Below, piece by piece: positions 40,655-51,460 of a stretch of DNA of 64,000 bases. Position 1 is the stretch's first letter, and every line of letters begins with the position of its first letter. The DNA is from Xenophilus sp. Marseille-Q4582 (GTDB lineage: Bacteria > Pseudomonadota > Gammaproteobacteria > Burkholderiales > Burkholderiaceae_C). Position numbers and translations under genes: made by a program. The notes below the pieces were generated by a model. The model did no database searches, had not been told where the DNA came from, and saw nothing but the letters and a program-made list of their open reading frames with translations. The stretch spans positions 1 through 64,000 of the forward strand of contig NZ_CAKAKO010000008.1 of the NCBI RefSeq assembly GCF_916700565.1, read 5' to 3'.

Positions 40655-42460
40655 ATGCGTTCTTCGTTCCGTCTTTCCCGCCGCGCGTGCGCGGCCCGGC
40701 CCCCCACGCCTGCGTGGGCCTTGCTGAGCGCTGTGGTCCTGCTGACCGCTTGCAGCCAGAACCCGCCTTCGGCCAGCGACGCGGCGCGCGCGCCGGCTGC
40801 GCCCTCGGCAAGCGGGGCGGTGGCGGCCGTTCCACCCGTGCTCGCCGCCCCCGCGGCCCCGCCCGCACCGGCGGCCCTGGGCGGGGCGGCGGGCATGGCG
40901 CCCCGGCTGCAGGAGCGCGCGGCGCTCAGCGCTGCCGCCCAGCGCAAGCTGGCCGCACCTTCCGCCGTGGCGCCCATGCCCCTGCCTCGGCCGATGCCGG
41001 ACCGAGCCTTGCCCGCCGAGGCGCGCGACCGCTACCAGGCCCTCGAAGACAACCCGGTCCAGCGCACGGCGCAGGAGGCCGTCTCCACCCTGAGCCTGGA
41101 CGTGGACACCGCCGCCTACGCGCAGGTCCGACGCTGGCTGAACCAGGGCCGCCTGCCGCCGCGCGACGCGGTGCGCGTGGAAGAGCTGGTCAACTACTTC
41201 CGCTACGAAGGCGGCCCGCCCGCGGCCGGCCACCCCTTCGCCGTGCAGGCCGAGGTGGCGGCCGCGCCCTGGAACCCGGACAACCTCGTGCTGCGCATCG
41301 GCGTGAAGGCCGTCGACCGCGCCATGTCCAGCGCGCCGCCGGCCAACCTGGTGTTCCTGGTCGACGTGTCGGGCTCCATGGCCTCGGCCGACAAGCTGCC
41401 GCTGGTGCAAGCCAGCCTGCGCCAACTGGTGCAGCAGCTGCGCCCGCAGGACAAGGTGAGCCTCGTCACCTACTCGGGGCGCACGCAGCTGGAACTGCCG
41501 CCCACCTCGGGCGCCGACAAGGCGGTGATCGAGGCCGCCATCGCGCGGCTGCAGGCCAGCGGCGGCACGGCGGGCGGCCAGGCCATCCAGCTGGCTTATG
41601 CGCAGGCGCGCGCCGGCTTCATCGCGGGCGGCATCAACCGCATCCTGCTGGCCACCGACGGCGACTTCAACATCGGCATCACCGACCCGCGCCAGCTCAA
41701 GGACCTGGTCGCGCGCGAGCGCCGCAGCGGCGTCTCGCTGACCACGCTGGGCTTCGGCCAGGGCAACTTCAACGACGCGCTGATGGACCAGCTGGCCGCC
41801 GTGGGCAACGGCAACTACAGCTACATCGACTCGCTGGCCGAGGCGCAGAAGGTGCTGGGCGACGAGCTGGCCGCCACCTTCCAGACCGTGGCCGGCGACG
41901 TGAAGCTGCAGGTGGAGTTCAACCCCGGCACCGTGGCCGAATGGCGCCTGATCGGCTACGAGAACCGCCTGCTGGCCGAGGCCGACTTCCGCAACGACGC
42001 CGTGGACGCGGTGGAGATCGGCGCCGGCAAGAGCGTGACGGCGCTCTACGAGTTGACGCCCGTGGGCAAGCCGACCCTGACGGACGCGCGCCGCTATGCC
42101 GCCGCCGCGCCGGCCGCTGCCGCGCATGGCCACGAATGGGGCCAGGTCAAGATCCGCTACAAGCAGCCGGGCGCCAGCCGCAGCGTGGAGCTGAGCCAGG
42201 TCGTGCCACGCACCGTGAGCGCCCAGCCCGGCGCCGACTGGAAGTTCGCGACCGCGGTGGCGGGCTTCGGCCAGTTGCTGCGCGGCGGCACGCACACGGG
42301 CCAATGGACCTATGCCGACGCCCGCACGCTGGCGCAGCAGGGCCTGGGCACGGATGCGAACGGCCTGCGCCGCGACTTCGTGAAGCTGATCGATCTGGCG
42401 CAATCGCTGGCGCCGAAGGCGGCCGGTAGCGACGCGCCGGTCAAGGTCGGGGGCGAGTGA
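40655..42460 (+). CDS. VWA-domain lipoprotein (YfbK-like)
   Basis: A 601-aa outer- or inner-membrane lipoprotein: a signal peptide ending in the lipobox LLTAC (Cys33), a long Ala/Pro-rich linker to about residue 115, an N-terminal domain (STLSLDVDTAAYAQVRRWLN), a von Willebrand A domain with the metal-binding DVSGSM at 237-242 and ATDGDFNIG, and a C-terminal DUF3520-like region ending IDLAQSLAPKA. ATG 40655 has AGGAGG eight bases before it. YfbK-type proteins are common in proteobacteria, but their role in the envelope is unclear. Confidence 0.85.
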   Translation: MRSSFRLSRRACAARPPTPAWALLSAVVLLTACSQNPPSASDAARAPAAPSASGAVAAVPPVLAAPAAPPAPAALGGAAGMAPRLQERAALSAAAQRKLAAPSAVAPMPLPRPMPDRALPAEARDRYQALEDNPVQRTAQEAVSTLSLDVDTAAYAQVRRWLNQGRLPPRDAVRVEELVNYFRYEGGPPAAGHPFAVQAEVAAAPWNPDNLVLRIGVKAVDRAMSSAPPANLVFLVDVSGSMASADKLPLVQASLRQLVQQLRPQDKVSLVTYSGRTQLELPPTSGADKAVIEAAIARLQASGGTAGGQAIQLAYAQARAGFIAGGINRILLATDGDFNIGITDPRQLKDLVARERRSGVSLTTLGFGQGNFNDALMDQLAAVGNGNYSYIDSLAEAQKVLGDELAATFQTVAGDVKLQVEFNPGTVAEWRLIGYENRLLAEADFRNDAVDAVEIGAGKSVTALYELTPVGKPTLTDARRYAAAAPAAAAHGHEWGQVKIRYKQPGASRSVELSQVVPRTVSAQPGADWKFATAVAGFGQLLRGGTHTGQWTYADARTLAQQGLGTDANGLRRDFVKLIDLAQSLAPKAAGSDAPVKVGGE

Positions 42461-42473
42461 GCCGGGGCCTCCC

Positions 42474-43019
42474 TCAGTCTGTCGACGCGACCCGTGCGCC
42501 GGCGGGCTCGCGCAGCAACGCCATTGCCGCGATGTCGTGGTACACGCCGTCCACCAGGCAGGCCCGGCGCTTGATGCCCTCGTGTTCGAAGCCCAGCCGC
42601 TCGTAGAGCCGCGCGGCGCGCGTGTTGTCGGTGCGCACGCTCAGTTCGATGCGCGAAAGGCCGCGCGCCCAGGCGGCATCGATTGCGGACTGCATCAGCC
42701 GCCCGCCCAGGCCCTGGCCGCGCGCTTCGGGCAGCAACCCGATGCCGAGCACGCCGATGTGCACGCGCGTGTCGCCGAACAGGCTGCAGATGTCGCACCA
42801 GCCCAGGATCTGCGTGCCGCGCACGAGCACCTCGAGCGGCAGGCCCTCGTCGAGCAGGCCCTGGTAGAAGGCGACCGAGCGTTCCAGCGGCGGTGCGGTG
42901 AAGATGGCGAGGTAGCGGCGCTCGCGCGCGACCGCGTCGAGCGCCGCGTGCAGCGCCGGAAAGTCGGCGGGCGTGGCCGTGCGGAGGGTGAAGCCGGCGG
43001 GCAGCGGGTCGGTGGGCAT
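42474..43019 (-). CDS. GNAT-family N-acetyltransferase
   Basis: A 181-aa acetyl-CoA-dependent acetyltransferase. The acetyl-CoA pyrophosphate loop is seen as LLPEARGQGLGGRLM, with IELSVRTDNTRAARLYERLGF for the C-terminal part of the fold. N-terminal RTATPADFPALHAAL is typical. The acceptor may be an amine, amino acid or protein N-terminus and cannot be predicted. Confidence 0.85.
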   Translation of the reverse strand: MPTDPLPAGFTLRTATPADFPALHAALDAVARERRYLAIFTAPPLERSVAFYQGLLDEGLPLEVLVRGTQILGWCDICSLFGDTRVHIGVLGIGLLPEARGQGLGGRLMQSAIDAAWARGLSRIELSVRTDNTRAARLYERLGFEHEGIKRRACLVDGVYHDIAAMALLREPAGARVASTD

Positions 43020-43092
43020 GGGGCGTGTCGAAGAGGGCCAGCGAAGCCGCCAGCTTAGCCGCAGGGCGTGCGGGGCAGACGCCCCGCGAGGC

Positions 43093-44775
43093 TCAGGTCT
43101 GGGCCTCGGCCCGCAGCCAGCCGGCCGCCTTCTCCGCGATCATGAGCGTCGGGCTGTTGGTGTTGCCGCTGGTGATCGTCGGCATCACGCTCGCGTCCAC
43201 CACGCGCAGGCCCGCGATGCGTCCGCCGCGGCCGTCGCGCACGCGCAGGCGCGCATCGAGCACGGCGGTCGGGTCGTCATCCGCCCCCATCTTGGCCGTG
43301 CCCACGGGATGGAAGATGGTGGTCGCGATGTCGCCGGCCAGCCGCGCCAGGTCTTCGTCGCTCTGGTACTGCACGCCGGGCTTCCATTCCTGCGGCTGGT
43401 ACTTCGCGAGTGCAGGCTGGGCCGCGATGCGGCGCGTGACGCGCAGCGAATCGGCCGCCACCTGCCGGTCCTCGTCGGTGCTCAGGTAGCGGGGCGCGAT
43501 GGCCGGGGCGTCCTCGAAGCGCGGGCTGCGGATGTTCACCGTGCCGCGGCTCGTGGGGTTGAGGTTGCACACGCTGGCCGTGAAGGCCGGAAAGCTGTGC
43601 AGCGGCTCGCCGAAGGCATCCAGCGACAGCGGCTGCACGTGGTATTCGAGGTTGGGCCATTCATGGGCCGGCGAGCTGCGCGTGAACGCGCCCAGCTGCG
43701 AGGGCGCCATGCTCATGGGCCCGCTGCGCTTGAGCAGGTATTCGAGCCCGATCCTGGCCTTGCCCACCATCGACGAGGCCAGCACGTTGAGCGTGGGCGC
43801 GCCGTTGATCTTGTAGACGGCGCGGATCTGCAGGTGGTCCTGCAGGTTGGCGCCCACGCCCGGCAGGTCGGCCACGGGCGTGATGCCCTGGGCGCGCAGC
43901 AACTCGGCCGGTCCGATGCCCGACAGCTGCAGGATCTGCGGCGTGCCGATGGCGCCGGCGCTCAGCACCACCTCGCGCGTGGCCTGGGCCTGCACCATCT
44001 CGTGGCCGTCCCACACCTGCACGCCCGTGCAGCGCTGCGAGCCGTCGGCCTGCGTCTCGAACAGCAGGCGCGCCACCTGCGCCGAGGTCCACATCTCGAA
44101 GTTCGGACGGCCGTAGCAGGTAGGCCGCAGGAAGGCCTTGGCCGTGTTCCAGCGCCAGCCGGCCTTCTGGTTGACCTGGAAGTACCCCACGCCTTCGTTG
44201 CTGCCGCGGTTGAAGTCGGTGGAATGCGGAATGCCGGCCTCCTGCGCCGCCTGCGCGAAGGCGTCCAGGATGTCCCAGCGCAGGCGCTGCTTTTCCACGC
44301 GCCATTCGCCGCCGTGGCCATGGAAGCGCGCGAAGTCGGGGTCGCGCCGGGCCGCCTCCACCGCATCGCCGAGGTAGTGGTCCTCGTGCTTCATGAAGGC
44401 CGGCAGCACCTCGTTCCAGCGCCAGGTGTCGTCGCCGGTCAGCTGCGCCCACTGCTCGTAATCGCGCGACTGGCCGCGCATGTAGATCATGCCGTTGATG
44501 CTGGAGCAGCCGCCCAGCGTCTTGCCGCGCGGGTAGCGCAGCACGCGGCCGTTCAGGCCCGTATCGGGCTCGGTCTGGTAGAGCCAGTCGGTGCGCGGAT
44601 TGCCGATGCAGTACAGGTAGCCGACCGGGATGTGGATCCAGTGGTAGTCGTCCTTGCGCCCGGCCTCGATGAGCAGCACACGCAGCTTCCTGTCTGCTGA
44701 GAGGCGGTTGGCCATCAGCGCGCCGGCCGTGCCGCCGCCGATGACGATGTAGTCGAAGGTCGTGTTGTCACTCAC
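43093..44775 (-). CDS. GMC-family FAD oxidoreductase (choline dehydrogenase-like)
   Basis: A 560-aa flavoprotein. The Rossmann motif YIVIGGGTAGALMANRLS is near the N-terminus, then GKTLGGCSSINGMIYMRG (GMC signature 1), SAGAIGTPQILQLSGIGP (signature 2) and the C-terminal His-rich FHPVGTAKMG followed by MPTITSGNTNSPTLMIAEKAA. GMC enzymes oxidise alcohols such as choline or long-chain or polyethylene glycol-type alcohols. The start was placed at GTG 44775 because a GGAG lies 9 bases upstream and the Rossmann fold begins eight residues later. An aldehyde dehydrogenase gene lies just upstream on the same strand, so the pair could oxidise an alcohol through the aldehyde to the acid. Confidence 0.88.
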   Translation of the reverse strand: MSDNTTFDYIVIGGGTAGALMANRLSADRKLRVLLIEAGRKDDYHWIHIPVGYLYCIGNPRTDWLYQTEPDTGLNGRVLRYPRGKTLGGCSSINGMIYMRGQSRDYEQWAQLTGDDTWRWNEVLPAFMKHEDHYLGDAVEAARRDPDFARFHGHGGEWRVEKQRLRWDILDAFAQAAQEAGIPHSTDFNRGSNEGVGYFQVNQKAGWRWNTAKAFLRPTCYGRPNFEMWTSAQVARLLFETQADGSQRCTGVQVWDGHEMVQAQATREVVLSAGAIGTPQILQLSGIGPAELLRAQGITPVADLPGVGANLQDHLQIRAVYKINGAPTLNVLASSMVGKARIGLEYLLKRSGPMSMAPSQLGAFTRSSPAHEWPNLEYHVQPLSLDAFGEPLHSFPAFTASVCNLNPTSRGTVNIRSPRFEDAPAIAPRYLSTDEDRQVAADSLRVTRRIAAQPALAKYQPQEWKPGVQYQSDEDLARLAGDIATTIFHPVGTAKMGADDDPTAVLDARLRVRDGRGGRIAGLRVVDASVMPTITSGNTNSPTLMIAEKAAGWLRAEAQT

Positions 44776-44907
44776 TGGCTGTGTCTCCGTGCTTCTGCTT
44801 CTTGAGCGCCGCAGTCTCGCACTGCCGCGCGGCACGCGCTGTCCGGGAGGCGCGAAGGCATCCCAGAAACGACTGCGCGGACCGAAGTCCGCGCAGGTGG
44901 GGGGCGT

Positions 44908-46416
<1,509 letters not shown>

Positions 46417-46550
46417 GTCGGTCCTGCGTGTCAAGAAGAGGAGGGAAGCGCGATCGTGCCAACCGCCGGCGGCGGGGTGGGCAGGATCCGCGTGCCGGGC
46501 CAGTTTAGGCAGCGTGCCCTGCCCTGCCTAGCCGCCTGCGGCTGAACGCA

Positions 46551-46570
46551 TTGTTCAAATCGGTGAACAA
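46551..46570. promoter_or_regulatory. palindromic operator between mmsA and its divergent LysR gene
   Basis: TTGTTCA, six bases, TGAACAA is a perfect 7-bp-arm palindrome ending 7 bp before the LysR start codon. It is a likely binding site for autoregulation by that LysR protein. Confidence 0.5.
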
Positions 46571-46577
46571 TGGCTGC

Positions 46578-47615
46578 ATGAAAATGCCGAACACCGCGGA
46601 CACCGAGCGGCCTTGGGCCGACCTGCACTGGCTGGGCGTGCTGGCGCAGCAGGGCAGCTACACGGCCGCCGCGCAGCGCCTGGGCGTGAGCAAGGCGGCC
46701 GTGAGCCAGCGCATCGCCGCGCTGGAGCGTGCGGCCGGCGTGCCGCTGGTGCAGCGCACCACGCGCAGCCTGCGTCTGACCGAGGCCGGCCAGCGCCTGG
46801 TGGAGGAAACCCGCGCGCCCTTCGAGGCCATCGCCCATAGCTTCGCGGGCGTGCGCGATCTGGCCGGCGTGCCGCGCGGGCGCCTGCGCATCACGGCGCC
46901 CGTGGCCCTGGCGCGCCAGCAGCTGGTGCCGCGGCTGCCGGACTTCCTGCGCGCGCAGCCCGAGGTGCGCGTGGAGCTGGAGCTGTCGGACCGGCTCAGC
47001 GCGCTGAGCATGGAGGGCCTGGACCTGGCGATCCGCCATACCGCCGCGCCGCCCGACACGCACGTGGCCTGGGCGCTGTGCCGCACGCGCACCGTGCTGG
47101 TGGCCAGCCGCGCCTACCTGCGCCGGCGCGGCACGCCGCAGGCGCCGCAGGACCTGCAGGCGCACGACTGTCTCTATTACCCGCGCGGCACGCACCAGCC
47201 GGCGTGGCATTTCCTGCCGCACGAGGCGCGCCGGCGCCGGGGCGAGGCCGCGCCCGCGCGCACCACGGTGGCCGTGGCCGGTCCCTTCTGCGCCAACAAC
47301 AGCGAGGCGCTGCGCGACGCCGCCATCGCCGGCCTGGGCATCGCGCTGCTGCCTGACTTCAGCGCCCAGGCCGCGCTGCAGGCCGGCAAGCTGGTGCAGG
47401 TGCTCACGCCCTGGGAATCGGTGGGGGCCTTCGGCGAGCACATCTACGCCATCCGCCCTTACGCCCCCCATGTGCCGCGCGCCGTGGGCGTGTTCGTGGA
47501 CTGGTTGCGTGTGGCGTTCGAGGGGGGCTTCGCGCTGCCGGGCCGGCCAGCCGGCGCCCTGAAACCCTGTGGGAGGTCCGCGCATCCGGCCTGGCGCGTC
47601 ATGCGCAGCAGGTAG
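46578..47615 (+). CDS. LysR-family regulator divergent from mmsA
   Basis: A 345-aa LysR-type protein: helix-turn-helix (LHWLGVLAQQGSYTAAAQRLGVSKAAVSQRI), hinge and effector domain (RGRLRITAPVALARQQLVPR, IRHTAAPPDTHVAW). It belongs to the large AaeR/DsdC-like group in beta-proteobacteria and probably controls mmsA and/or itself. There is no strong RBS, and ATG 46578 and 46584 are both possible. The final 45 residues after VDWLRVAFEG are not conserved. Confidence 0.82.
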   Translation: MKMPNTADTERPWADLHWLGVLAQQGSYTAAAQRLGVSKAAVSQRIAALERAAGVPLVQRTTRSLRLTEAGQRLVEETRAPFEAIAHSFAGVRDLAGVPRGRLRITAPVALARQQLVPRLPDFLRAQPEVRVELELSDRLSALSMEGLDLAIRHTAAPPDTHVAWALCRTRTVLVASRAYLRRRGTPQAPQDLQAHDCLYYPRGTHQPAWHFLPHEARRRRGEAAPARTTVAVAGPFCANNSEALRDAAIAGLGIALLPDFSAQAALQAGKLVQVLTPWESVGAFGEHIYAIRPYAPHVPRAVGVFVDWLRVAFEGGFALPGRPAGALKPCGRSAHPAWRVMRSR

Positions 47616-47695
47616 GATGCCCGGTTTTGCAGCTGGCGTGCCCACCGTGGGCCGCCGGCCCGACTGGTCCCACCCTGCTGCCCTTGTCGCCCGCC

Positions 47696-48904
47696 ATGAC
47701 CGAGGCTCCGAGCGCTCACGACCGCGCCGCCGACCCCGCTGACGCCCGCCCCGCCGCCGACGGGCCGCGGCTGCAGCGCGCGCAGGCCGAGGAGCACGGC
47801 CCGTGGGCGCCGACCGGCCGCTGGACAGCGCTCGGCTTCGCCCAGCCCGGCGCCTGGGCCGCGCTGGAACGCGCGCTCCAGGACAGCCGCGGCGCGCAGC
47901 CCGGCGCCTCTGACGCCTGGGATCTGCGCGGGCTGGAACAGCTGGACCACATCGGCGCGCAACTGCTGTGGAACCACTGGGGCCAGGCCTGGCCCCAGCG
48001 CATCGAGCTCGGCGACTCGCACCAGGCCGTGCTGGACCACGTGGCGCGTTTCAGCGGGCACGCGCCGACCGGCGCCGCGCCCTCCATCGGCCAGCGCTGG
48101 CATGCCTGGCTCCTGGGCAGGTGGTCGCGCGGCCCGGTGCTGCTGCGCGTGGGCCGCGACGCGCTCACCCTGCTGGGCCAACTGGCGCTGGACCTGGGCC
48201 GGCTCGTGCGCGCGCCGCAGCGCGCGCCGTGGCGCGACATCTCGGGCCACCTTTACAACACCGGCGCCACGGCGCTGCCGATCACGGCCCTGGTGGGCCT
48301 GTTGATCGGCGTGGTGCTGGCCTATCTGATGTCGAACCAGCTGCGCAACTTCGGCGCCGAGAGCTTCATCGTCAACATCCTGGGCCTGTCGCTGATCCGC
48401 GAACTGGGGCCGGTGCTGGCCGCCGTGCTGATCGCGGGCCGCTCGGGCTCGGCCATGACGGCGCAGATCGGCGTGATGCGCGTGACCGAGGAACTGGATG
48501 CGATGCGCGTGATGGGCATCCCGCACGGCTTCCGGCTCGTGATGCCGCGCGTGATCGCGCTGGCCGTGGCCATGCCCTTGATCGCGCTGTGGACCTCGGC
48601 GGCGGCGCTGATCGGCGGCATGTTCGCGGCGCAGCTGGCGCTGGACATCTCGCCCGCCTTCTTCGTGCAGCAGCTGCCGCGCGCCGTGCCCTTCAGCAAC
48701 ATCGTGCTGGCGCTGGCCAAGTCGGTGGTTTTCGGCATGCTGATCGCGCTGATTGCCTGCCACCACGGCCTGCGCGTGGAGCCCAACACCGACAGCCTGG
48801 GGCGCGGCACGACTTCGTCGGTGGTCACGTCGATCACGGTGGTGATCGTGGTGGATGCGATCTTCGCCGTGCTCTTTCGCGGCGTTGGATTCCGGGTCGG
48901 ATGA
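47696..48904 (+). CDS. MlaE-family ABC permease with fused STAS-like N-terminus
   Basis: A 402-aa inner-membrane permease of the Mla lipid transport family. Residues 1-125 resemble a STAS (MlaB-like) domain (WDLRGLEQLDHIGAQLLWN) fused to the MlaE domain (GHLYNTGATALPITALVGLLIG, LIRELGPVLAAVLIAGRSGSAMTAQIG, GTTSSVVTSITVVIVVDAIFAV). The fusion explains the lack of a separate mlaB gene in this operon. First gene of mlaE-mlaF-mlaD-lipoprotein. Confidence 0.88.
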   Translation: MTEAPSAHDRAADPADARPAADGPRLQRAQAEEHGPWAPTGRWTALGFAQPGAWAALERALQDSRGAQPGASDAWDLRGLEQLDHIGAQLLWNHWGQAWPQRIELGDSHQAVLDHVARFSGHAPTGAAPSIGQRWHAWLLGRWSRGPVLLRVGRDALTLLGQLALDLGRLVRAPQRAPWRDISGHLYNTGATALPITALVGLLIGVVLAYLMSNQLRNFGAESFIVNILGLSLIRELGPVLAAVLIAGRSGSAMTAQIGVMRVTEELDAMRVMGIPHGFRLVMPRVIALAVAMPLIALWTSAAALIGGMFAAQLALDISPAFFVQQLPRAVPFSNIVLALAKSVVFGMLIALIACHHGLRVEPNTDSLGRGTTSSVVTSITVVIVVDAIFAVLFRGVGFRVG

Positions 48905-49731
48905 TGGCGGTGGACCTCCAGGGCGACGTGGTCGTCGACATCCAGGGCCTGTGGACCGTGTTCGCCAAGCCCGGCGGCGAACAGGTGGTGCACCAGGACC
49001 TGGCGCTGCAGATCCGCCGCGGCGAAATTCTGTCGCTGGTCGGTGGCTCGGGCACGGGCAAGACGGTGCTGCTGCGCCAGATCCTGGGCCTGCAGGCGCC
49101 CACGCGTGGCCAGGTGCGCGTGCTGGGCGCGCCGCCGGCCGCGCTCGGCGCGCAGGGTGGGGCGCTGGTGGGCATGCTGTTCCAGCACGGCGCGCTGTTC
49201 TCGGCCTTCAGCGTGCTCGACAACATCGCGCTGCCGCTGCGCGAACTCAAGCTGCTGCCCGACGACCTGGTGCGCGACGCCGCGCGGGTCAAGCTGCAGA
49301 TGGTGGGGCTGGGCCCCGAGCACGCGAGCAAGATGCCGGCCGACCTGTCGGGCGGCATGATCAAGCGCGTGGCGCTGGCGCGCGCGCTGATCATGGACCC
49401 GCCGCTGCTGCTGCTGGACGAGCCCACCGCGGGCCTGGACCCGGAAGCCTCCGACAGCTTCTGCGACCTGCTGCGCGGCCTGCACCGCGAGCTGGGCCTG
49501 ACGGTGGTGATGGTCACGCACGACCTGGACACGCTGCTCGATCTGTCCACGCGCATCGCCGTGCTGGCCGACCGGCGCGTGATCGTCGCCGGCACGGCGC
49601 AGGAAGTGATCGCGGTGGACCATCCCTTCATCCGCCACTACTTCCTGGGCGGGCGCGGCCAGCGGGCCCTGCTGGCCCTGGATGACAAGGACCGGCATCA
49701 GGAGCCCGGCGGGGCGACGGATGCCGCCTGA
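48901..49731 (+). CDS. MlaF-like ABC ATPase
   Basis: A 276-aa ATPase of the lipid transporter: Walker A GGSGTGKTVLLR, signature LSGGMIKRVALARAL and Walker B LLLLDEPTAGLDP are visible. ATG 48901 overlaps the mlaE stop (ATGA); ATG 48904 is also possible. It energises phospholipid transfer between membranes together with the MlaE- and MlaD-like proteins. Confidence 0.9.
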   Translation: MMAVDLQGDVVVDIQGLWTVFAKPGGEQVVHQDLALQIRRGEILSLVGGSGTGKTVLLRQILGLQAPTRGQVRVLGAPPAALGAQGGALVGMLFQHGALFSAFSVLDNIALPLRELKLLPDDLVRDAARVKLQMVGLGPEHASKMPADLSGGMIKRVALARALIMDPPLLLLDEPTAGLDPEASDSFCDLLRGLHRELGLTVVMVTHDLDTLLDLSTRIAVLADRRVIVAGTAQEVIAVDHPFIRHYFLGGRGQRALLALDDKDRHQEPGGATDAA

Positions 49732-49746
49732 AGAAAGGAACACGCC

Positions 49747-50736
49747 ATGGAAAACAAGTCCCATGCCTTCGCCGCCGGCGCCTTCGTGGTCGGACTGGTC
49801 GCGGCGCTCGTGGCCCTGATCGTCTGGTTCACGCGCGACGACACCGTGCGCCATGTGTACGAGCTGTCCACGCGCGATCCGGTCAGCGGCCTGCAGCCGC
49901 AGGCGGCCGTGCGCTACCGCGGCATCGCCGTGGGCAAGGTGACGAGCATCGACTTCGACCCCGGGCACAAGGGCAACGTGCGCGTGCGGCTGTCGGTGGA
50001 CGAAGCGGTGCCGCTGACCAAGTCCACCTATGCCACCCTAAGCTACCAGGGCGTCACGGGCCTGGCCTTCATCGCCCTCGACGACAAGGGCGAATCGCAG
50101 GAGCCGCTGGCGCCCAACGACGAGGACCCGCCGCGCATTCCGCTGCGCCCCTCGGCGCTGGCGCAACTGCAGGACCGCGGCGAGGTGATCATCAAGCAGG
50201 TCGAGCAGGTCACCACGCGCATGAACGAACTGCTGGGCGACGCCAACCAGCAGCGCGTGGCGCAGGCGCTGGAGAACATCGCGCGCACCAGCGAGTCGGC
50301 CAACCAGCTCACGCGCCAGCTCGACAGCACCATCAAGAACCGGCTCGAGCCCGCGCTGGCCGCCATTCCGCCGCTGGCCAGCCATGCCACCACGGCACTC
50401 GGCACCGTGAAGACGGCGGCCGCCGACGTCTCGCGCGTGGCCAACAACTTCAACGGCACGGTCACGCGCCTGAACGCGCCCGACGGCCCCATCGACCGGC
50501 TGGCCACCGGCACGCAGGCGCTGAGCCAGGGCATGGACAGCTTCAACGGCGCCACCTTGCCGCGCCTGAACCGCGTGGCCGACGAGGCCTCGCTGACCAT
50601 GCGCCGCCTGGGCCGCGTGGCCGACAGCCTCAACGACAACCCGCAGTCGCTGCTGTTCGGCCGCGGCGCGGCTGAGCCCGGCCCGGGCGAAGCCGGCTTC
50701 ACGCCGCCGCCTGCGGCGACCGCTGCGCAGCCCTGA
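49747..50736 (+). CDS. MlaD-like MCE-domain protein
   Basis: A 329-aa protein: one N-terminal membrane anchor (about residues 9-27, FAAGAFVVGLVAALVALIVWF), a single MCE domain (LSTRDPVSGLQPQAAVRYRGIAVGKVTSIDFD, YATLSYQGVTGLAFI), then a long helical region with Asn/Gln-rich coiled-coil potential and a low-complexity tail. MCE proteins form hexameric tunnels for lipids in the periplasm. Starts 15 bp after mlaF with RBS AAAGGAA. Confidence 0.9.
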   Translation: MENKSHAFAAGAFVVGLVAALVALIVWFTRDDTVRHVYELSTRDPVSGLQPQAAVRYRGIAVGKVTSIDFDPGHKGNVRVRLSVDEAVPLTKSTYATLSYQGVTGLAFIALDDKGESQEPLAPNDEDPPRIPLRPSALAQLQDRGEVIIKQVEQVTTRMNELLGDANQQRVAQALENIARTSESANQLTRQLDSTIKNRLEPALAAIPPLASHATTALGTVKTAAADVSRVANNFNGTVTRLNAPDGPIDRLATGTQALSQGMDSFNGATLPRLNRVADEASLTMRRLGRVADSLNDNPQSLLFGRGAAEPGPGEAGFTPPPAATAAQP

Positions 50737-50754
50737 CGACCGGAGGCTTTTGCG

Positions 50755-51450
50755 ATGTCCCTCTTCACCGACTTTTCTTCCGTGCGCACTCGCGCGCGCG
50801 CGCCCTTCTCCGGTCTGCTGCTGGCCTCGGCGGCCGTGCTGCTGAGTGCCTGCGGTTCGCTGCCCGACAAGCCCCAGCGCGCCACGCTCTACGACTTCGG
50901 GCCCGGCCCCTTGCCGATGGCAGCGACCCCGGCCACCCCTGCCGCGCCCGCCGCGCAGCGGCCCGCGCTCACGCTGCCCGACATCGAAGCGACGGGCCGG
51001 CTCGACGGCACGCAGCTGCTCTACCGCCTGGGTTACGCCGATCCGCAGGTGCTGCATGCCTACGGCCAGGCGCGCTGGAGCCAAGCGCCAGGCCAGTTGC
51101 TGCGCCAGCGGCTGCGCGAATCGCTGTCGGCCCAGCGCGCCGTGCTCGGCCCCGACGAGGCGGCCAGCATCGCGCGCCAGGACGGCCGCGTGCCCGACGT
51201 GCTGCGCATTTCGCTCGACGAGTTCAGCCACTATTTCCAGGCGCCGCAGCAGAGTACGGGCCTGGTGCGCCTGCGCGCCACGCTGCTGCGCAACGGCCCC
51301 GCGGGCGACCGCGTGCTGGCGCAGCGCAGCTTCACCGTGCAGCGCCCCGCGCCCACGGCCGACGCGCCCGGCGGCGTGAAGGCGCTCACGGCGGCCACCG
51401 ATGCCGCGGTGGCCGAGATCATGCAATGGATCGAGGCGGCCCAGCGCTGA
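50755..51450 (+). CDS. ABC-type lipid transport auxiliary lipoprotein (PqiC-like)
   Basis: A 231-aa lipoprotein with a signal peptide ending in LLSAC (Cys about residue 33) and an ABC_trans_aux domain (ALTLPDIEATGRLDGTQLLYRLGY, LRQRLRESLSAQRAVL, DEFSHYFQAPQQS). Such proteins (PqiC, DUF330 type) are outer-membrane partners of MCE transporters. Starts 18 bp after the mlaD-like gene. Confidence 0.85.
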   Translation: MSLFTDFSSVRTRARAPFSGLLLASAAVLLSACGSLPDKPQRATLYDFGPGPLPMAATPATPAAPAAQRPALTLPDIEATGRLDGTQLLYRLGYADPQVLHAYGQARWSQAPGQLLRQRLRESLSAQRAVLGPDEAASIARQDGRVPDVLRISLDEFSHYFQAPQQSTGLVRLRATLLRNGPAGDRVLAQRSFTVQRPAPTADAPGGVKALTAATDAAVAEIMQWIEAAQR

Positions 51451-51460
51451 CGGGCCGGCG

